A stretch of 64,000 bases of DNA, taken from Natronococcus sp. AD-5 (GTDB lineage Archaea > Halobacteriota > Halobacteria > Halobacteriales > Natrialbaceae). The stretch is from positions 620,001-684,000 of the forward strand of contig NZ_CP132295.1 in the NCBI RefSeq assembly GCF_030734285.1, written 5' to 3'. A program made the position numbers and the translations under genes. How positions within the stretch are numbered: position 1 is the stretch's first letter; every line of letters begins with the position of its first letter. Shown one piece after another: positions 8,446 to 17,137 of this stretch. The notes below the pieces were generated by a model. It was given only the letters and a program-made list of their open reading frames with translations. It had not been told where the DNA came from and did no database searches.

Positions 8446-8614
8446 GACGAATCGAAACGGGACAGGGTTAGAGGTCGTTCATAGAACAGGGACTACAGAG
8501 AAGGGGCGCTATTGCCGTATCTGATGAGCAGATACACTACTAGTATATTAAATAATGAGCAAAGGTAGTATCAAACACCACCTAGTACATTCGTATAGCA
8601 TACTGGACGTGCCG

Positions 8615-8635
8615 GAGCAGCTCTCTCAGCTGCTC
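8615..8635. repeat. Inverted repeat upstream of usp gene
   Basis: GAGCAGC (8615-8621) and GCTGCTC (8629-8635) form a perfect 7-bp dyad with a 7-base spacer, about 100 bases before the universal-stress-protein start. It is a possible regulator site. Apart from this and the ribosome site, 8446-8733 shows no gene. Confidence 0.3.
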
Positions 8636-8717
8636 GATGCACTATTGGAGTGTCGTTTTATGAGAACTGAGATGCAGGTACGGTCAACGATGTCTTTTCA
8701 AGGGCTGGCGAACAAGT

Positions 8718-8723
8718 AGGAGG
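8718..8723 (+). promoter_or_regulatory. Ribosome binding site of usp gene
   Basis: AGGAGG lies 10 bases before the ATG at 8734. A TTG at 8728 is in frame but only four bases from the site, so the ATG is preferred. Confidence 0.5.
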
Positions 8724-8733
8724 ATGATTGACC

Positions 8734-9597
8734 ATGTTTGAGACTATTCTCATCCCGGTTGACGGGAGTGATACTGCGAAGCGTGCTGCTACGGTCGGGT
8801 GTGGACTTGCACAACGCTATGACGCGCGTCTAGACGTCCTCCACGTCCTCGAAGGACAATCACGTCTTCCCGGCAAGAGAGGAGACCAAGACCCGAAAGA
8901 GAAGGGCCGCGACATTCTTGATGAGATTGCGGACCTCGCCACTGGGAACGATCTCATGATTAACACTCATCTAGTAGAGGGGCGGCCTTACGAGGCCATC
9001 GCTGAGCACGCAAATGAGGCTGGCAGTGACCTCATTGTGATAGGCCGTCATGGCCGGGGTGGAGTGAGAGAACGCCTCCTTGGTACCGTCACCGATCGCG
9101 TGTTGCGTCAGACTAATGTCCCGGTGCTGACCGTTCCCGGTGAAGACATCGAGAGCATCACTGGTGGCACGTATGAAAATACCCTCATCACGACGGATGG
9201 CAGTGAAAACGCCGAACAAGCAGCACCCTATGGCGGAGATCTCGCCCAGCACTTCGAGGCCACACTCCACCTACTCAATGTGGTTGACGTGCAGGCTGAG
9301 GCAGGCGCCTTCGATGCCGGTGGCGTGTCAGAGAACTTCATCGAACGACTCGAGACAGAGGGCCAAGAGGCAATCGAGCGACTTGCCCAACAGATCGATG
9401 ACACCGGCGTTCCGATGCAATCAGCCGTGGTACGAGGGGATTCACAGGAAGCTATCGCTGACTACACTGCCGAGAACGATATTGACCTGATCGTAATGGC
9501 ATCCGAGGGAGAATCGAATCTGGCCAGTCAATCCCTTGGAAGCGTCACGGACCGCGTTCTCCGCACTGTGGATGTGCCAGTACTCGTCGTCTTTTAA
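8734..9597 (+). CDS. Tandem universal stress protein (UspA x2)
   Basis: The 287-residue protein consists of two fused UspA domains, residues about 1-140 and 148-287. Each opens with the typical strand ([FY]E[TN][IT]L[IT]P/TTDGS) and each carries the ATP-binding glycine pattern: GRHGRGGVRERLLGT in the first, and ASEGESNLASQSLGS in the second, where the leading Gly is Ala. Both end in VTDRVLR...VPVL. Such proteins bind ATP or AMP in the cytoplasm and support stress survival. In haloarchaea usp genes often sit beside amino-acid permease genes, and a permease relic lies just downstream on the other strand (10005-10367). The gene is intact amid decayed neighbours and has a good ribosome site. Confidence 0.9.
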   Translation: MFETILIPVDGSDTAKRAATVGCGLAQRYDARLDVLHVLEGQSRLPGKRGDQDPKEKGRDILDEIADLATGNDLMINTHLVEGRPYEAIAEHANEAGSDLIVIGRHGRGGVRERLLGTVTDRVLRQTNVPVLTVPGEDIESITGGTYENTLITTDGSENAEQAAPYGGDLAQHFEATLHLLNVVDVQAEAGAFDAGGVSENFIERLETEGQEAIERLAQQIDDTGVPMQSAVVRGDSQEAIADYTAENDIDLIVMASEGESNLASQSLGSVTDRVLRTVDVPVLVVF

Positions 9598-9806
9598 CAG
9601 CGATACATCTTCTCGAACGGTCTGTGATTTGCTGGGCGACGGAAACGCCGCCGGAATGTATTCACGCTCTTTTCTCGTATACCCTGATCATTTATCATAT
9701 AATTCTGCCACTCACGGAGTACCCAATGGCAGTCTTCGAATTACCACAATTCGGTGGAAACTGACTATTCGAGGCAATATTGCGTGAGTAGCGAGCTGAT
9801 CCAATG

Positions 9807-9991
9807 GCTCTGTTGAATAGGGGTAGGTGTGCTACAGCCACGAACTATAGGTTGAAAGGCAATATCTCAGAAATCAATCTTCATTCTCGCCACCAAGCCA
9901 GATAAGTACGCTATTCACGACTGCTAAACGAACCTGTCTACGGCACACTTTTCTTTATATAGGGCAGTGTAAATAAGCTATTCAACAGGGC
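9807..9991. mobile_element. MITE-like element with IS5-type ends
   Basis: A 185-bp segment is bounded by inverted ends GCTCTGTTGAATAG (9807-9820) and the complement of GCCCTGTTGAATAG (9978-9991), with one mismatch. It contains no frame long enough for a transposase. The ends share GCTCTGTTGAA with the 18-bp ends of the IS5 element at 6334-7769, so a related transposase could have mobilised it. Its right end is followed within about 15 bases by the broken 3' end of the permease relic, suggesting the insertion or a linked deletion truncated that gene. The stretch 9598-9806 shows nothing. Confidence 0.55.
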
Positions 9992-10004
9992 ACTGCGAAC
10001 TACT

Positions 10005-10367
10005 AGAGGAACGGCGAGGAAGACGGCGACGTATTCGCCGAAACCGACGAGTAGAATGCCGATGCAAACGCCATGCCGAGCCAGCTTCCGAGGCCGGCTA
10101 TCGTGCCGGCCATTGGACCAAGTGCACGGTCAATGTAGACGTACGTTCCACCCGCTTGGGCATGGCCGTACTCAACTCGCTGGCGGTCGCGGCGGTAAAC
10201 AGCCCGATCACGCCACCGAGGACGAACGCCGCCGTGGCAGCCGGTCCCGCATCAGCCGTTGTAGCACCGGCCAGGACAAAGATACCTGCCCCGACCATCG
10301 TCCCTACACCGATCATCAGTGCCAAGAAGAGCCCGAGATCTCGTGGGAGTTCATCGGTGTCGGACAT
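10005..10367 (-). pseudogene. APC amino-acid permease, truncated N-terminal part
   Basis: The minus strand starts MSDTDELPRDLGLFLALMIG at 10367 and runs through the first two membrane helices of an amino acid-polyamine-cation permease (GVGTMVGAGIFVLAGATTAD, then AAFVLGGVIGLFTAATASEL). After a frameshift near 10150 comes GGTYVYIDRALGPMAGTIAG and LGSWLGMAFASAF in a second frame, and a further shift before GEYVAVFLAVPL. Members of this family have 12 helices and over 450 residues; here sequence stops after about 120 residues at the MITE-like element. The adjacent usp gene fits the common permease-Usp pairing. Confidence 0.75.
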
Positions 10368-10611
10368 CCGTCAGTATTCACCTTTTCCTACGTTACTCCG
10401 AGCTGTGGAGGGCCAAAACGATCTCGTAGGGCGGGTTTGAGGCTGCCGGGAAAGAGTCTGCGCCATGCAGACGACGACATGTGTATTAGACTGTGATGTT
10501 CGTTTTACTCGGACAGACGTGCGGCGATCGAGACGTATTCCCCTCGCTTGGAATACGCAGGGGATGCCGTTTCCTGCATTCTCTTCTCTAGCGGGTCACG
10601 AGAGATGTAAT

Positions 10612-10842
10612 ATGAGCGAAGAACCGGAAAACACGATATGGCTCGCCCGTCATTGGGTGCCAGTTGCTATGCTATCTGCGGTCGTGTTATTCCTCAGTGG
10701 ACTTGGGGTTGCAATCTGGCTAGGATTCCTCGATTTCCTGATCCCAGGAGTGGGAATTGAGACAGCCCCATGGCCAGTATACGCTCTTGTCGGCCTCATT
10801 GTTCTAATCGGTCTTATCGGAGTTTGGAGATGGGTCCGATGA
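10612..10842 (+). CDS. Small two-helix membrane protein
   Basis: The 76-residue product has a short polar N-terminus (MSEEPENTIWLARHW), a hydrophobic helix around residues 16-40 (PVAMLSAVVLFLSGLGVAIW), a short loop with GIETAPWP, and a second helix around 53-72 (VYALVGLIVLIGLIGVWRWV). The start at 10612 is preferred because the upstream extension in this frame is basic and out of character, and an AGAGATGTAAT stretch immediately before is promoter- or leader-like. No partner gene or family is recognised. Confidence 0.55.
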   Translation: MSEEPENTIWLARHWVPVAMLSAVVLFLSGLGVAIWLGFLDFLIPGVGIETAPWPVYALVGLIVLIGLIGVWRWVR

Positions 10843-10888
10843 GCAGTCCGTACCTAATTACTGGACAAAAAGTGTACGAAGCAGACGG

Positions 10889-11031
10889 TTAGATGTATTC
10901 GCCCGGCTGTTCCTTGAACTCCGCTCTGTGCTCCCTCGAACAAAAGCGCAGCGTCTGTCCTTGTATTCCATAACGATTTTCTTCTCTTCATCTTCGTACA
11001 GCTCTTTGCCGCAGACGGGACATGTATTCAT
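10889..11031 (-). pseudogene. YHS-domain protein with one-base deletion
   Basis: From the ATG at 11031 the frame reads MNTCPVCGKELYEDEEKKIV and MEYK. One base appears missing near 10960, since the continuation QTLRFCSREHRAEFKEQPGE followed by YI and TAA is in the next frame. Rejoined, it is a 47-residue YHS domain, with CPVC and C.R.H metal-ligand pattern; such domains bind metal and occur in metal-handling proteins. Total length is one base short of a multiple of three. The lesion is a single base in CTGTCCTTG, so a sequencing or assembly error is a real alternative. Confidence 0.6.
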
Positions 11032-11389
11032 CAGTATTACCGTGGATTAGTCGGCCAGCAAGGAATATGTGATTTGTAGCAACCTGAACTCGCAATCACG
11101 CCAATGGTGTCGCGAGTGTGTCTGACTGATTCACGGGAAGCCACGGGCTACTGTGCCCGTGACGGTTCACTAAATTGGGAAAGTGTTGAGAGAGCCGTGT
11201 GGTTACCGTTCAAGGAAGTAGAGCGTGAAAGTTACTGGAGCTATTAGAGTCCTTGAAATTAGGAGAATTGGTGTTCCTCTGGGCGTGTCCTCATTAATAG
11301 TATTGTCGAGAGTGCTTCTAGAATATTATAGAAGATTGTCCAATAACATCCCCAAATCCATTAGCTCATCTAATCAAAACTATAGATAT

Positions 11390-12456
11390 GGAGATGAAAC
11401 GTACTTCAATGAATTTACTGAGCGTGACTGGCAGACCACCGACGATGGTAAGTCAATTCAGCTTGCCGTCATCGGACTGGGCTGGTTTACTCGCGACCGT
11501 GCATTGCCAGCTATCGAAAAATTACTGTTTTGCGAGACGATAGTAATCGTCAGTGGATCATCCGAGAAAGCAAAAAGGGTGGCGATGGAGTTTTATATTG
11601 AACATATCATTAACCATAAATCATTTCGAGACGGTGCAGCGAGTGCTGCCTACGATGCTGTGTACATCGCGGTACCTAACTCCTTGCACCTCGACTATAC
11701 GAAGGATGCAGCCAAGCTAGGGAAACACGTTCTCTGTGAGAAGCCGCTCGAGGTGAGCGTTGATCGTGCCGAACAGATGGTCCGTGCCTGTGCAGACGCT
11801 GACGTAATTCTCATGACTGCCTATCGGTTGCGGACTGAACCGGCTGTCAGGCGGGTGCGCGAGATGATTCAAGATGGCGTCATCGGCGACCCGGTGCAAA
11901 TTCATAGAGGCTTTTCCTCACGCCTAATTGATGCGGCTGGGAGTGATACCTGGCGACTCGATCCCGAGTTGGCTGGCGGCGGAGCCCTCATTGACATCGG
12001 CATCTATCCGCTGAACACAAGTCGCTTCCTTTTGAATGCGGATCCAGTTACTATTCAGGCTAATACGTTCTCGACACAGGAGGTTTTCGACGCAGTTGAA
12101 GAAAATGTGGCATTTCAATTAGCTTTTTCGGAGGGTGTGACAGCTTCCTGCACCGCAAGTTTCAACGATATCCTGACAGTCGCCTCCAGGTTATCGGCAC
12201 TGAGGGGCAAATAGTCATTGACTCACCGTTTGATGGAGACGTGCCACAGCACATTACCGTCAAGCACGGAGAGATGAGTGCAAAACATACTGGGCCACCA
12301 ATCGATGAAGTTGTCGAAGAATTCGATTACTTTGCCAATTGCATCCTCACCGACGCTTCATGTGAATCATCAGGAGAAGATGAATTGGAAGACGTCCGCA
12401 TCATCAGAGCTGCGTACGAATCTGCGGAGAATGGGAGACTCATCGATCTAAAATAA
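11390..12456 (+). pseudogene. Gfo/Idh/MocA sugar dehydrogenase, frameshifted
   Basis: This is a Rossmann-fold NAD(P) sugar dehydrogenase close to the haloarchaeal D-xylose 1-dehydrogenase (Gfo6) group. Recognisable parts are FNEFTERDWQTTDDG, the nucleotide-binding VIGLGWFTRD, HVLCEKPLEVSVDRAEQMV with the EKP signature, AYRLRTEPAVRRVREMI, and DIGIYPLNTSRFLLNADP. After VASR near 12190 the frame must shift to give VIGTEGQIVIDSPFDGD and then VVEEFDYFANCIL to the stop at 12456, so one indel splits the C-terminus. No ATG opens the N-terminal frame; the open frame further upstream to 11225 looks spurious. An intact relative is at 57368-58465. The stretch 11032-11389 is otherwise empty. Confidence 0.75.
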
Positions 12457-12800
12457 TAGTTACTGGAACAACACTCATTTTAACCGGTCTGGTCCGAAAA
12501 TATCGAGAAACAAGAAGGGATATAGTTTTATTTGTTGTCAAAGTGAGGTGAGATGAATATCTTTTCAGTCTTCAACGCATAGTGTACATATTGTGCTTGG
12601 GCCACATTCTCCTAGCGCCCTGTTTTGATTTTGGCCGCTTTTCTGTAGCGTAGCGGAACCAGACTACGATCATTAGGGCCTCCCATTGAGATTCCCACTG
12701 TTTCTGTCCCGAAGATGACGTCGATCGACTTTCTCAAGTGGGCGGAGATGGCTGTTAACACAAGTCGCGTATATATTGTTGTCAAGACTGGGATGTATAT
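12457..12800. other. A/T-rich intergenic stretch with promoter
   Basis: No gene is supported. A minus-strand frame (12612-12815) lacks family resemblance. CGTATATATTG at 12766-12776 is a clear TATA-like box about 28 bases before the DUF7344 start at 12801. Confidence 0.4.
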
Positions 12801-13180
12801 ATGGAGAAAAGTCAACGCCAGAGTATAGAGGACCCCCCGCTATCCCTCAGGTCTGATGGTGATCCACAGATCGATGAACTCTTTACCGCGCTCACAGACT
12901 ACCGGTGGCGGTGTGCACTTCATATCTGGTGAAGAAGAACGTGCATCGCTGGCGGATGTCGCCCAACAGATCACGGCGTGGAAGCAGGAACGTCCATCCA
13001 CCGATGTTTCAGATGATCAAGAAGATCAAAATAGAACTCTATCAAAACCATCTTGAGCGGCTACTCGAAGCGAACATTGTCATGTATGACCAACACTCCG
13101 CGATGATCGTCTATCGCAACCCATACAATCTCATCGAGGCGTGTCTCGAGCTCTGTGTATGGCAAGATTATCCCGGTTGA
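12801..13180 (+). pseudogene. DUF7344 winged-helix protein, two frameshifts
   Basis: Starting at the ATG at 12801, the first frame gives DPQIDELFTALTDYRWRCAL. A second frame continues EEERASLADVAQQITAWKQE and RPSTDVSDDQEDQ, and a third gives IELYQNHLERLLEANIVMYD and ends EACLELCVWQDYPG at 13180. Together these rebuild the DUF7344 winged helix of haloarchaeal regulators (helix with LADVAQQI, recognition part LYQNHLERL, wing NIVMYD). Two indels, near 12930 and 13020, break it. A good TATA box remains upstream, so the RNA may still be made. Confidence 0.65.
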
Positions 13181-13304
13181 CCTACGCTAGGGCAGATCAC
13201 AAGCTGTCCGGCATTGGCAGCGGTGATCCGAAGCCCTACGTGCCAAACCGGAAAACTGCCGCCGGTGCGCCGGCAAGATAAGATCTATTAGCTCAAATCC
13301 ATTT

Positions 13305-13660
13305 TCACGGGTCTTCTCTGGTGAGCAATCCCGTCGTCACTAATCGGCGAAGAAGTACCACAACGCCATTTTGAAGGCCTTTGGCGAAGATCGCCTGTTC
13401 TCTCGTTCTGCCGCCGCCAGCTCCCGGATGGTACAATCCGATCAGGAGTGTCTCGCGGTCGACGAGCAGTATTCGGCTGATCGCGATTTCGTCGTCCTCG
13501 CTCCTGACGAGCTAGTTGAGGTCGGTTTCAAACACGCAGGTGGTAGAGAGTTCTGTCTCGAGTGTCTCCGCAATCGCTTCGGTCTGTCCGCCGAGAACAA
13601 TCGAGAGTTCTCTCTCTGCTGTCTCCTGTACGCTTATCAGACAAAGTAGCGCTGTGACGG
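13305..13660 (-). pseudogene. TrmB-like regulator C-terminal fragment
   Basis: The minus strand reads AERELSIVLGGQTEAIAETL, ETELSTTCVFETDLN, an in-frame TAG (about 13515), then LVRSEDDEIAISRILLVDRE, TLLIGLYHPGAGGG and REQAIFAKGLQNGVVVLLRR to a stop at 13305. It resembles the sensor half of TrmB-family regulators as found in haloarchaea (lines such as RILLVDRETLL and GLLTREDP), but this is by eye. The DNA-binding half is absent. Not functional as it stands. The stretch 13181-13304 is empty. Confidence 0.4.
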
Positions 13661-13970
13661 TTAATTGTTCCGTGAGCCCGTTTCAAGCCCTTGGTCCTCC
13701 GTGACGATGAGTTCGCCCATCCGCTCCAGTCAATCACGACATTATAAATCACTGGCGACTTCTCTACACTATTGACTCATTTGAGAACATCTCCTCCACC
13801 AATTCTCCAGACACCACCGTCTGTACCTCTGGAGAAAGCCGTACCGAATCCACGGGTGAACCAGTACACCGCTACTGCTACGTCGATGCTTATGGCGGAC
13901 CGGAGTGGCTCAAGCACTTTGGGTGACCACATCAACCCGCGCGAAATTGAAGAGTAACGTTAACAGCCTT
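13661..13970. other. No supported gene; start-less open fragment
   Basis: A plus-strand open stretch ending at 13926 reads SPDTTVCTSGESRTESTGEP and VHRYCYVDAYGGPEWLKHFG. It has protein-like composition but no start codon, and I do not recognise it. It is probably the tail of a deleted gene. Confidence 0.25.
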
Positions 13971-14285
13971 TCTGTCGTTTTCCGGGGGTAACAAGTCTGA
14001 GTTTCCGATTCAGGAAATCCCAACGCTTTTGTGAGAGAATATCATGGGGCCACTGACGGGGGCACAGTGGGCGCGTTGCCAAGCGCTTCATTCTTGTTCC
14101 GCACCACGCCCACCTACCGAGTCAAGTGTTTGCCAACACACTCGGCCACCATAACTGTGCCCGGTCACACCGCGCTCCCTCGAGTAGGTTCGGGAAGTGA
14201 CGTTCTTAACCAACAGCGGCGGTCTCGGGTGGTCAGTATTGGTTAAGGCCCAAGACGATTTCGGCACCGGTGAGTCTCTTCAAAG
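13971..14285 (+). repeat. ~310-bp direct repeat, copy 1
   Basis: Begins TTAACAGCCTTTCTGTCGTT and ends GGTGAGTCTCTTCAAAG. It aligns in the same orientation with 15893-16197, at roughly 70-75% identity by eye, with matching blocks CTTTTGTG, CATGG, GACGGGGGCACAGT, CAAGTGTT and CCCTCGAGT. Neither copy encodes a convincing protein. The copies flank the microprotein, integrase remnant and coiled-coil gene at 14291-15932. Confidence 0.5.
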
Positions 14286-14290
14286 TATAA

Positions 14291-14467
14291 ATGTCTCTTA
14301 TCGAAAGTAGTGCACGCTCGGGTGATCGCACTGGGCGAGATGAAATGTGGGCCGAGATTATTATCGGCTTTGTAGCATCGTACGGAGCACTGATAGGGAT
14401 GCTCCGAACGGCTGACAGTTCGTCGCCACTCTACTCAAGGTTGTGGTGTGGCGAATCCTCACGGTAG
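14291..14467 (+). CDS. Possible 58-residue protein
   Basis: The frame starts MSLIESSARSGDRTGRDEMW with a mildly hydrophobic middle (AEIIIGFVASYGALIGML) and an ordinary tail. It begins right at the end of repeat copy 1. There is no promoter at leaderless distance and no family. The rest of 14468-14880 shows nothing beyond a hairpin-like AAGCCCCGTCCTGGGGCTT at 14503-14521. Confidence 0.2.
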   Translation: MSLIESSARSGDRTGRDEMWAEIIIGFVASYGALIGMLRTADSSSPLYSRLWCGESSR

Positions 14468-14880
14468 AGCTGTCAATCGGTGACGATCCTGATTAGGGAC
14501 GTCGAAGCCCCGTCCTGGGGCTTTGCGACGTACATCATAGACGCCTCAATCTGATTTTGATATGCGCCCGAACGTTGATATAATTAGAATATAGACTCTT
14601 TGTCGTCGGGAGTTGCTGGTGCATTACACAGCACCCGATCATTCCGTTCTATCACACTATGACACGCCACCGGCCCCGCCATGGGGCTTTGCGAAGTGGG
14701 ACCTGGCGTACAAACTGAACCATCAACGTCGCTATCTCTCGCTACTCCCGCCCGGATCGAGAGAACTTGTCGATGATCGTTCCTTCGTCGGACTTTAACT
14801 CTGGTATAGAGTACTCGTTTCAGATATTGAGATATGACGAAAGAATCGACGGGATTTCTGGTGATGGATATATCAAGAAG

Positions 14881-15033
14881 ATGGTAAAGACAGAACCGGT
14901 TCTCATAAGATGTGCCCGCTGCGACTCGGTCTGTGTGGGCCGGATATACGAAGACGGAACAGTCAAACCGAGGAGTCAGTATTCCTGTAGTTGTGGAGGG
15001 GAAGACTTTACAATGATTGAAAACACAAACTAA
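14881..15033 (+). CDS. CxxC/CxC zinc-finger-like microprotein C
   Basis: The 50-residue product has CARC near residue 11 and CSC near 36 (ending CSCGGEDFTMIENTN), with EDGTVKP between. It follows the same plan as microproteins A (2345-2524) and B (34509-34688): first cysteine pair, a DGT.KP or DGT.NP turn, then a CxC and a short tail. Identity outside these points is low and the N-terminus is shorter, so it is a divergent member. The start at 14881 is chosen to match the others; upstream codons in frame add an unrelated extension. It does not share the upstream element of A and B. Function unknown. Confidence 0.55.
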   Translation: MVKTEPVLIRCARCDSVCVGRIYEDGTVKPRSQYSCSCGGEDFTMIENTN

Positions 15034-15048
15034 TCAGTTCTGACTCTG

Positions 15049-15355
15049 TTATTTTCGCCCAGTATGAGCAAACTCATCGATAATCGTCTCCTCGTCGGGT
15101 TTCGAGAGGTAGGACTCGAGACTCTGATAGTTGTCCCAGCCTCCGACTTCCATCACTACCTGTGGTTCATCCGCTCGCGGACGAGCATGGTGTGAGCGAA
15201 GTATCGGCGTGAGTCGTGCGATGAGATATTGAGGTAATCGTCGTCGCCCGTTGCGTCCCCTGCTCTCTCCACTATCCGTTTGACAATCCGTTGCACCGTC
15301 CGCGGCGTAACATCGATCACGGGCTCGCTTGGTGCGATCTCGTGCTCATACTGTC
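15049..15355 (-). pseudogene. Tyrosine recombinase (integrase) C-terminal fragment
   Basis: On the minus strand the sequence reads PSEPVIDVTPRTVQRIVKRI, VERAGDATGDDDYLNISSHD with SRRYFAHTMLVRERMN next, then after a frameshift near 15165 VVMEVGGWDNYQSLESYLSK and ends IIDEFAHTGRK. This is the catalytic end of an XerD/phage-type integrase: HDSRR supplies the His-x-x-Arg motif, GGW precedes the active-site region, and the Tyr in ESYL is the likely nucleophile. The N-terminal two thirds are absent. It probably marks an integrated plasmid or provirus that has decayed, together with the coiled-coil gene next to it. Confidence 0.65.
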
Positions 15356-15427
15356 AGCTAAAAATTCATGGAGTTCAGCCATGCGTCTGACGCATCTATA
15401 ACGGACCAGAGCGCATCGCTGGCGCAC

Positions 15428-15932
15428 ATGGAGCGCATCACTCTCTATGCCCGGGAGAATCACCTCGAACAAATCCGATCTGGCCAAGAATCGGCGGATG
15501 GCGATATATCCGAAGCGGAAGCGGTGCGCCGTATCTTTGATCGAGCAGCGGAAGCAGACCGTGCCGAAGCGGAGCGCGAATCGATTCGCTCCGAGTACGA
15601 ATCGAAGAAGATTCGATCCGGTCCAACACGAATCGGAACTCGAATCGGTCCGAAGCGAATACGAATCGCGGATTGACGACCTCGAGCAAGATGTGGAACG
15701 ACTGCGCAACGAGAAACGCACACTCATCAATGATCGCGAAGAGCGGACTGAGCTAGTCGAGTACGTCGAAGAACAGCGTGAAGTCGAACGCTATCGCGAT
15801 CGCCAGCAACGGAAGATCGACCAAGCTAGAGTTCTCACACGCGCGAAGTGGGCACTCGTAGGGATGCCTACCGACGACCCCGAGGAGTATCCTAACAGCT
15901 TTTCTGTTGTTCTCCGGGAGTGCCAAGCCTGA
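15428..15932 (+). pseudogene. Ribbon-helix-helix/coiled-coil protein, frameshifted
   Basis: The N-terminus from the ATG at 15428 reads MERITLYARENHLEQIRSGQ, then ISEAEAVRRIFDRAAEADRA. This is the strand-helix-helix pattern of CopG/Arc-type DNA-binding proteins, with SEAEAVRRI at the second helix. A charged coiled coil follows, and a frameshift near 15605 moves the frame to VQHESELESVRSEYESRIDD, LEQDVERLRNEKRTLI and a C-terminal TRAKWALVGMPTDDPEEYPN. Such proteins are common on haloarchaeal plasmids and proviruses. The two halves together would be about 165 residues. Its 3' end merges with repeat copy 2. Confidence 0.55.
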
Positions 15933-16197
15933 GCGGCCTATTCAGCAAGCCCCAATACTTTTGTGAACCAATACCATGGCCCCAACACGACGGGGGCACA
16001 GTAACCGTTGACAAGCGATCCAGTACTGGTTCCACACCGTCCCACCTAACCAAGTGTTGTCACACCCAGGTTGCCGCGTGCTCCGGTCATGCTACCCCCT
16101 CGAGTCGCGGACCTGTTGCTTCTGTTCCGGTTTGGAAAGTTGTCCCAGCTGGGCCAGTTTTTCAGCATCCTCGAGACGACGGTGAGTCTCTTCAAAG
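15893..16197 (+). repeat. ~310-bp direct repeat, copy 2
   Basis: Homologous to 13971-14285. Copy 2 ends in TCTCTTCAAAG exactly where the left inverted repeat of the next IS5 element begins, so that element appears to sit at the edge of, or inside, this copy. Confidence 0.5.
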
Positions 16198-17137
16198 GGC
16201 TTTGGTGAATCGCTAGACGGCGCCGACTTGCTCCGTCACAACTAGGGAGTTGAAGCGGGAAACGGTGGATGCTTCATATCCAAAATATCCCTCTTCACTG
16301 GGAAGGTCGTGACGGCGGCTAAAAGTGCTGTTGGTTGCCAAGGCGAATCCGCCGCCCCGCAGGGTGGCGGATTCGCCGACTACACCGTCGTTTCGCTGCA
16401 TTGTCTCCGGATTTACCTGGAGAAATCCTACAGCGAAGCGCTCGACCTCTTGAGCGAAATGCCACAAATACTGGCGGAGATCGGCCTTCAAAAGGCCGAT
16501 CTCCCGTATCATTCGACGCTAGTGGAAGCGTTTGACAGGATCAAGATGGCAGTCTGGCGAGTGCTGCTGCGCCTGTCGGCGCAGCTGCACGGGCCATCCG
16601 GTCGTGCAGCGATGAACGCGACGTTTTTCGACCGCGAAAACGCGAGCAAGCACTACTGCCGCCGCACGAATTACCGTGTTCAGACGCTCAAGACGACCGC
16701 TCTTGTAGATACAGCAACACAGGCCGTTCTCGACGTTCACTGTATGACGAAGAAACGCCACGACACTCAGCTCGGCTGGCAACTCGCCCGTCGCAACGCG
16801 GGCGAGTTGCACAGCCTCGCCGCCGACAAAGGCTACGATTTGCAACGGTTACGCGAGAAGCTGCGGGAAGAGGACGTGAGACCGCTGATCAAGCATCGTG
16901 AGTTCCGCCCCATCGATCACGCGCATAACGCGCGGATCGATGGGACTCTCTACGGCCAAAGAGCACTGTCTGAAACCGTCTTCTCCGTGATCAAGCGCAC
17001 GCTCGGCGACGCCGTGTGTGCGCGAAGCTGGTATCGAGAGTTTCGTGAAATCGTCTTGATGTGTGTCGTCTACAACATCAAACGTGCTGTGAGCTAGGGA
17101 AATCCACCGCCGTATGGCGATTCACCACGGCCCTTGA
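16192..17137 (+). mobile_element. IS5-family element, second type
   Basis: Imperfect inverted ends lie at 16192-16213 and 17117-17137 (GGGC..[T]GGTGAATCGC conserved), enclosing about 0.95 kb with one transposase gene. This size is usual for haloarchaeal IS5 elements. The ends differ from those of the 6334-7769 element. No clear target duplication seen. Confidence 0.6.
16276..17097 (+). pseudogene. IS5-family transposase, start lost and active-site Asp changed
   Basis: The frame is open for 274 codons and matches haloarchaeal IS5 transposases through GFADYTVVSLHCLRIYLEKS, MAVWRVLLRLSAQLH, SKHYCRRTNYRVQTLKTTAL, AADKGYDLQRLREKL and GQRALSETVFSVIKRTLGDA, ending YNIKRAVS. Relatives begin MSKIS or similar; here that codon is ATA (16276-16278), with a TAG 33 bases before it, so only a GTG at 16309 could start translation. 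In AAMNATFFDRENASKHY the first catalytic Asp, normally in IDATFFD, is Asn (16615-16617). Both changes indicate an inactive enzyme although the frame is otherwise intact. Confidence 0.75.

Noticed and set aside
11225-11389. N-terminal extension of the Gfo6-like relic
   Set aside because: A/T-rich, basic and hydrophobic translation unlike homologues, which start near the FNEFTERDW segment.
13371-13649. 92-codon plus-strand frame opposite the TrmB-like relic
   Set aside because: The minus strand gives the recognisable protein segments; the plus frame has no support.
13971-14285. Reading the 310-bp repeat as the left end of the second IS5 element
   Set aside because: The IS inverted repeats lie at 16192-16213 and 17117-17137, so the repeat is outside the element and exists in copy 1 without it.
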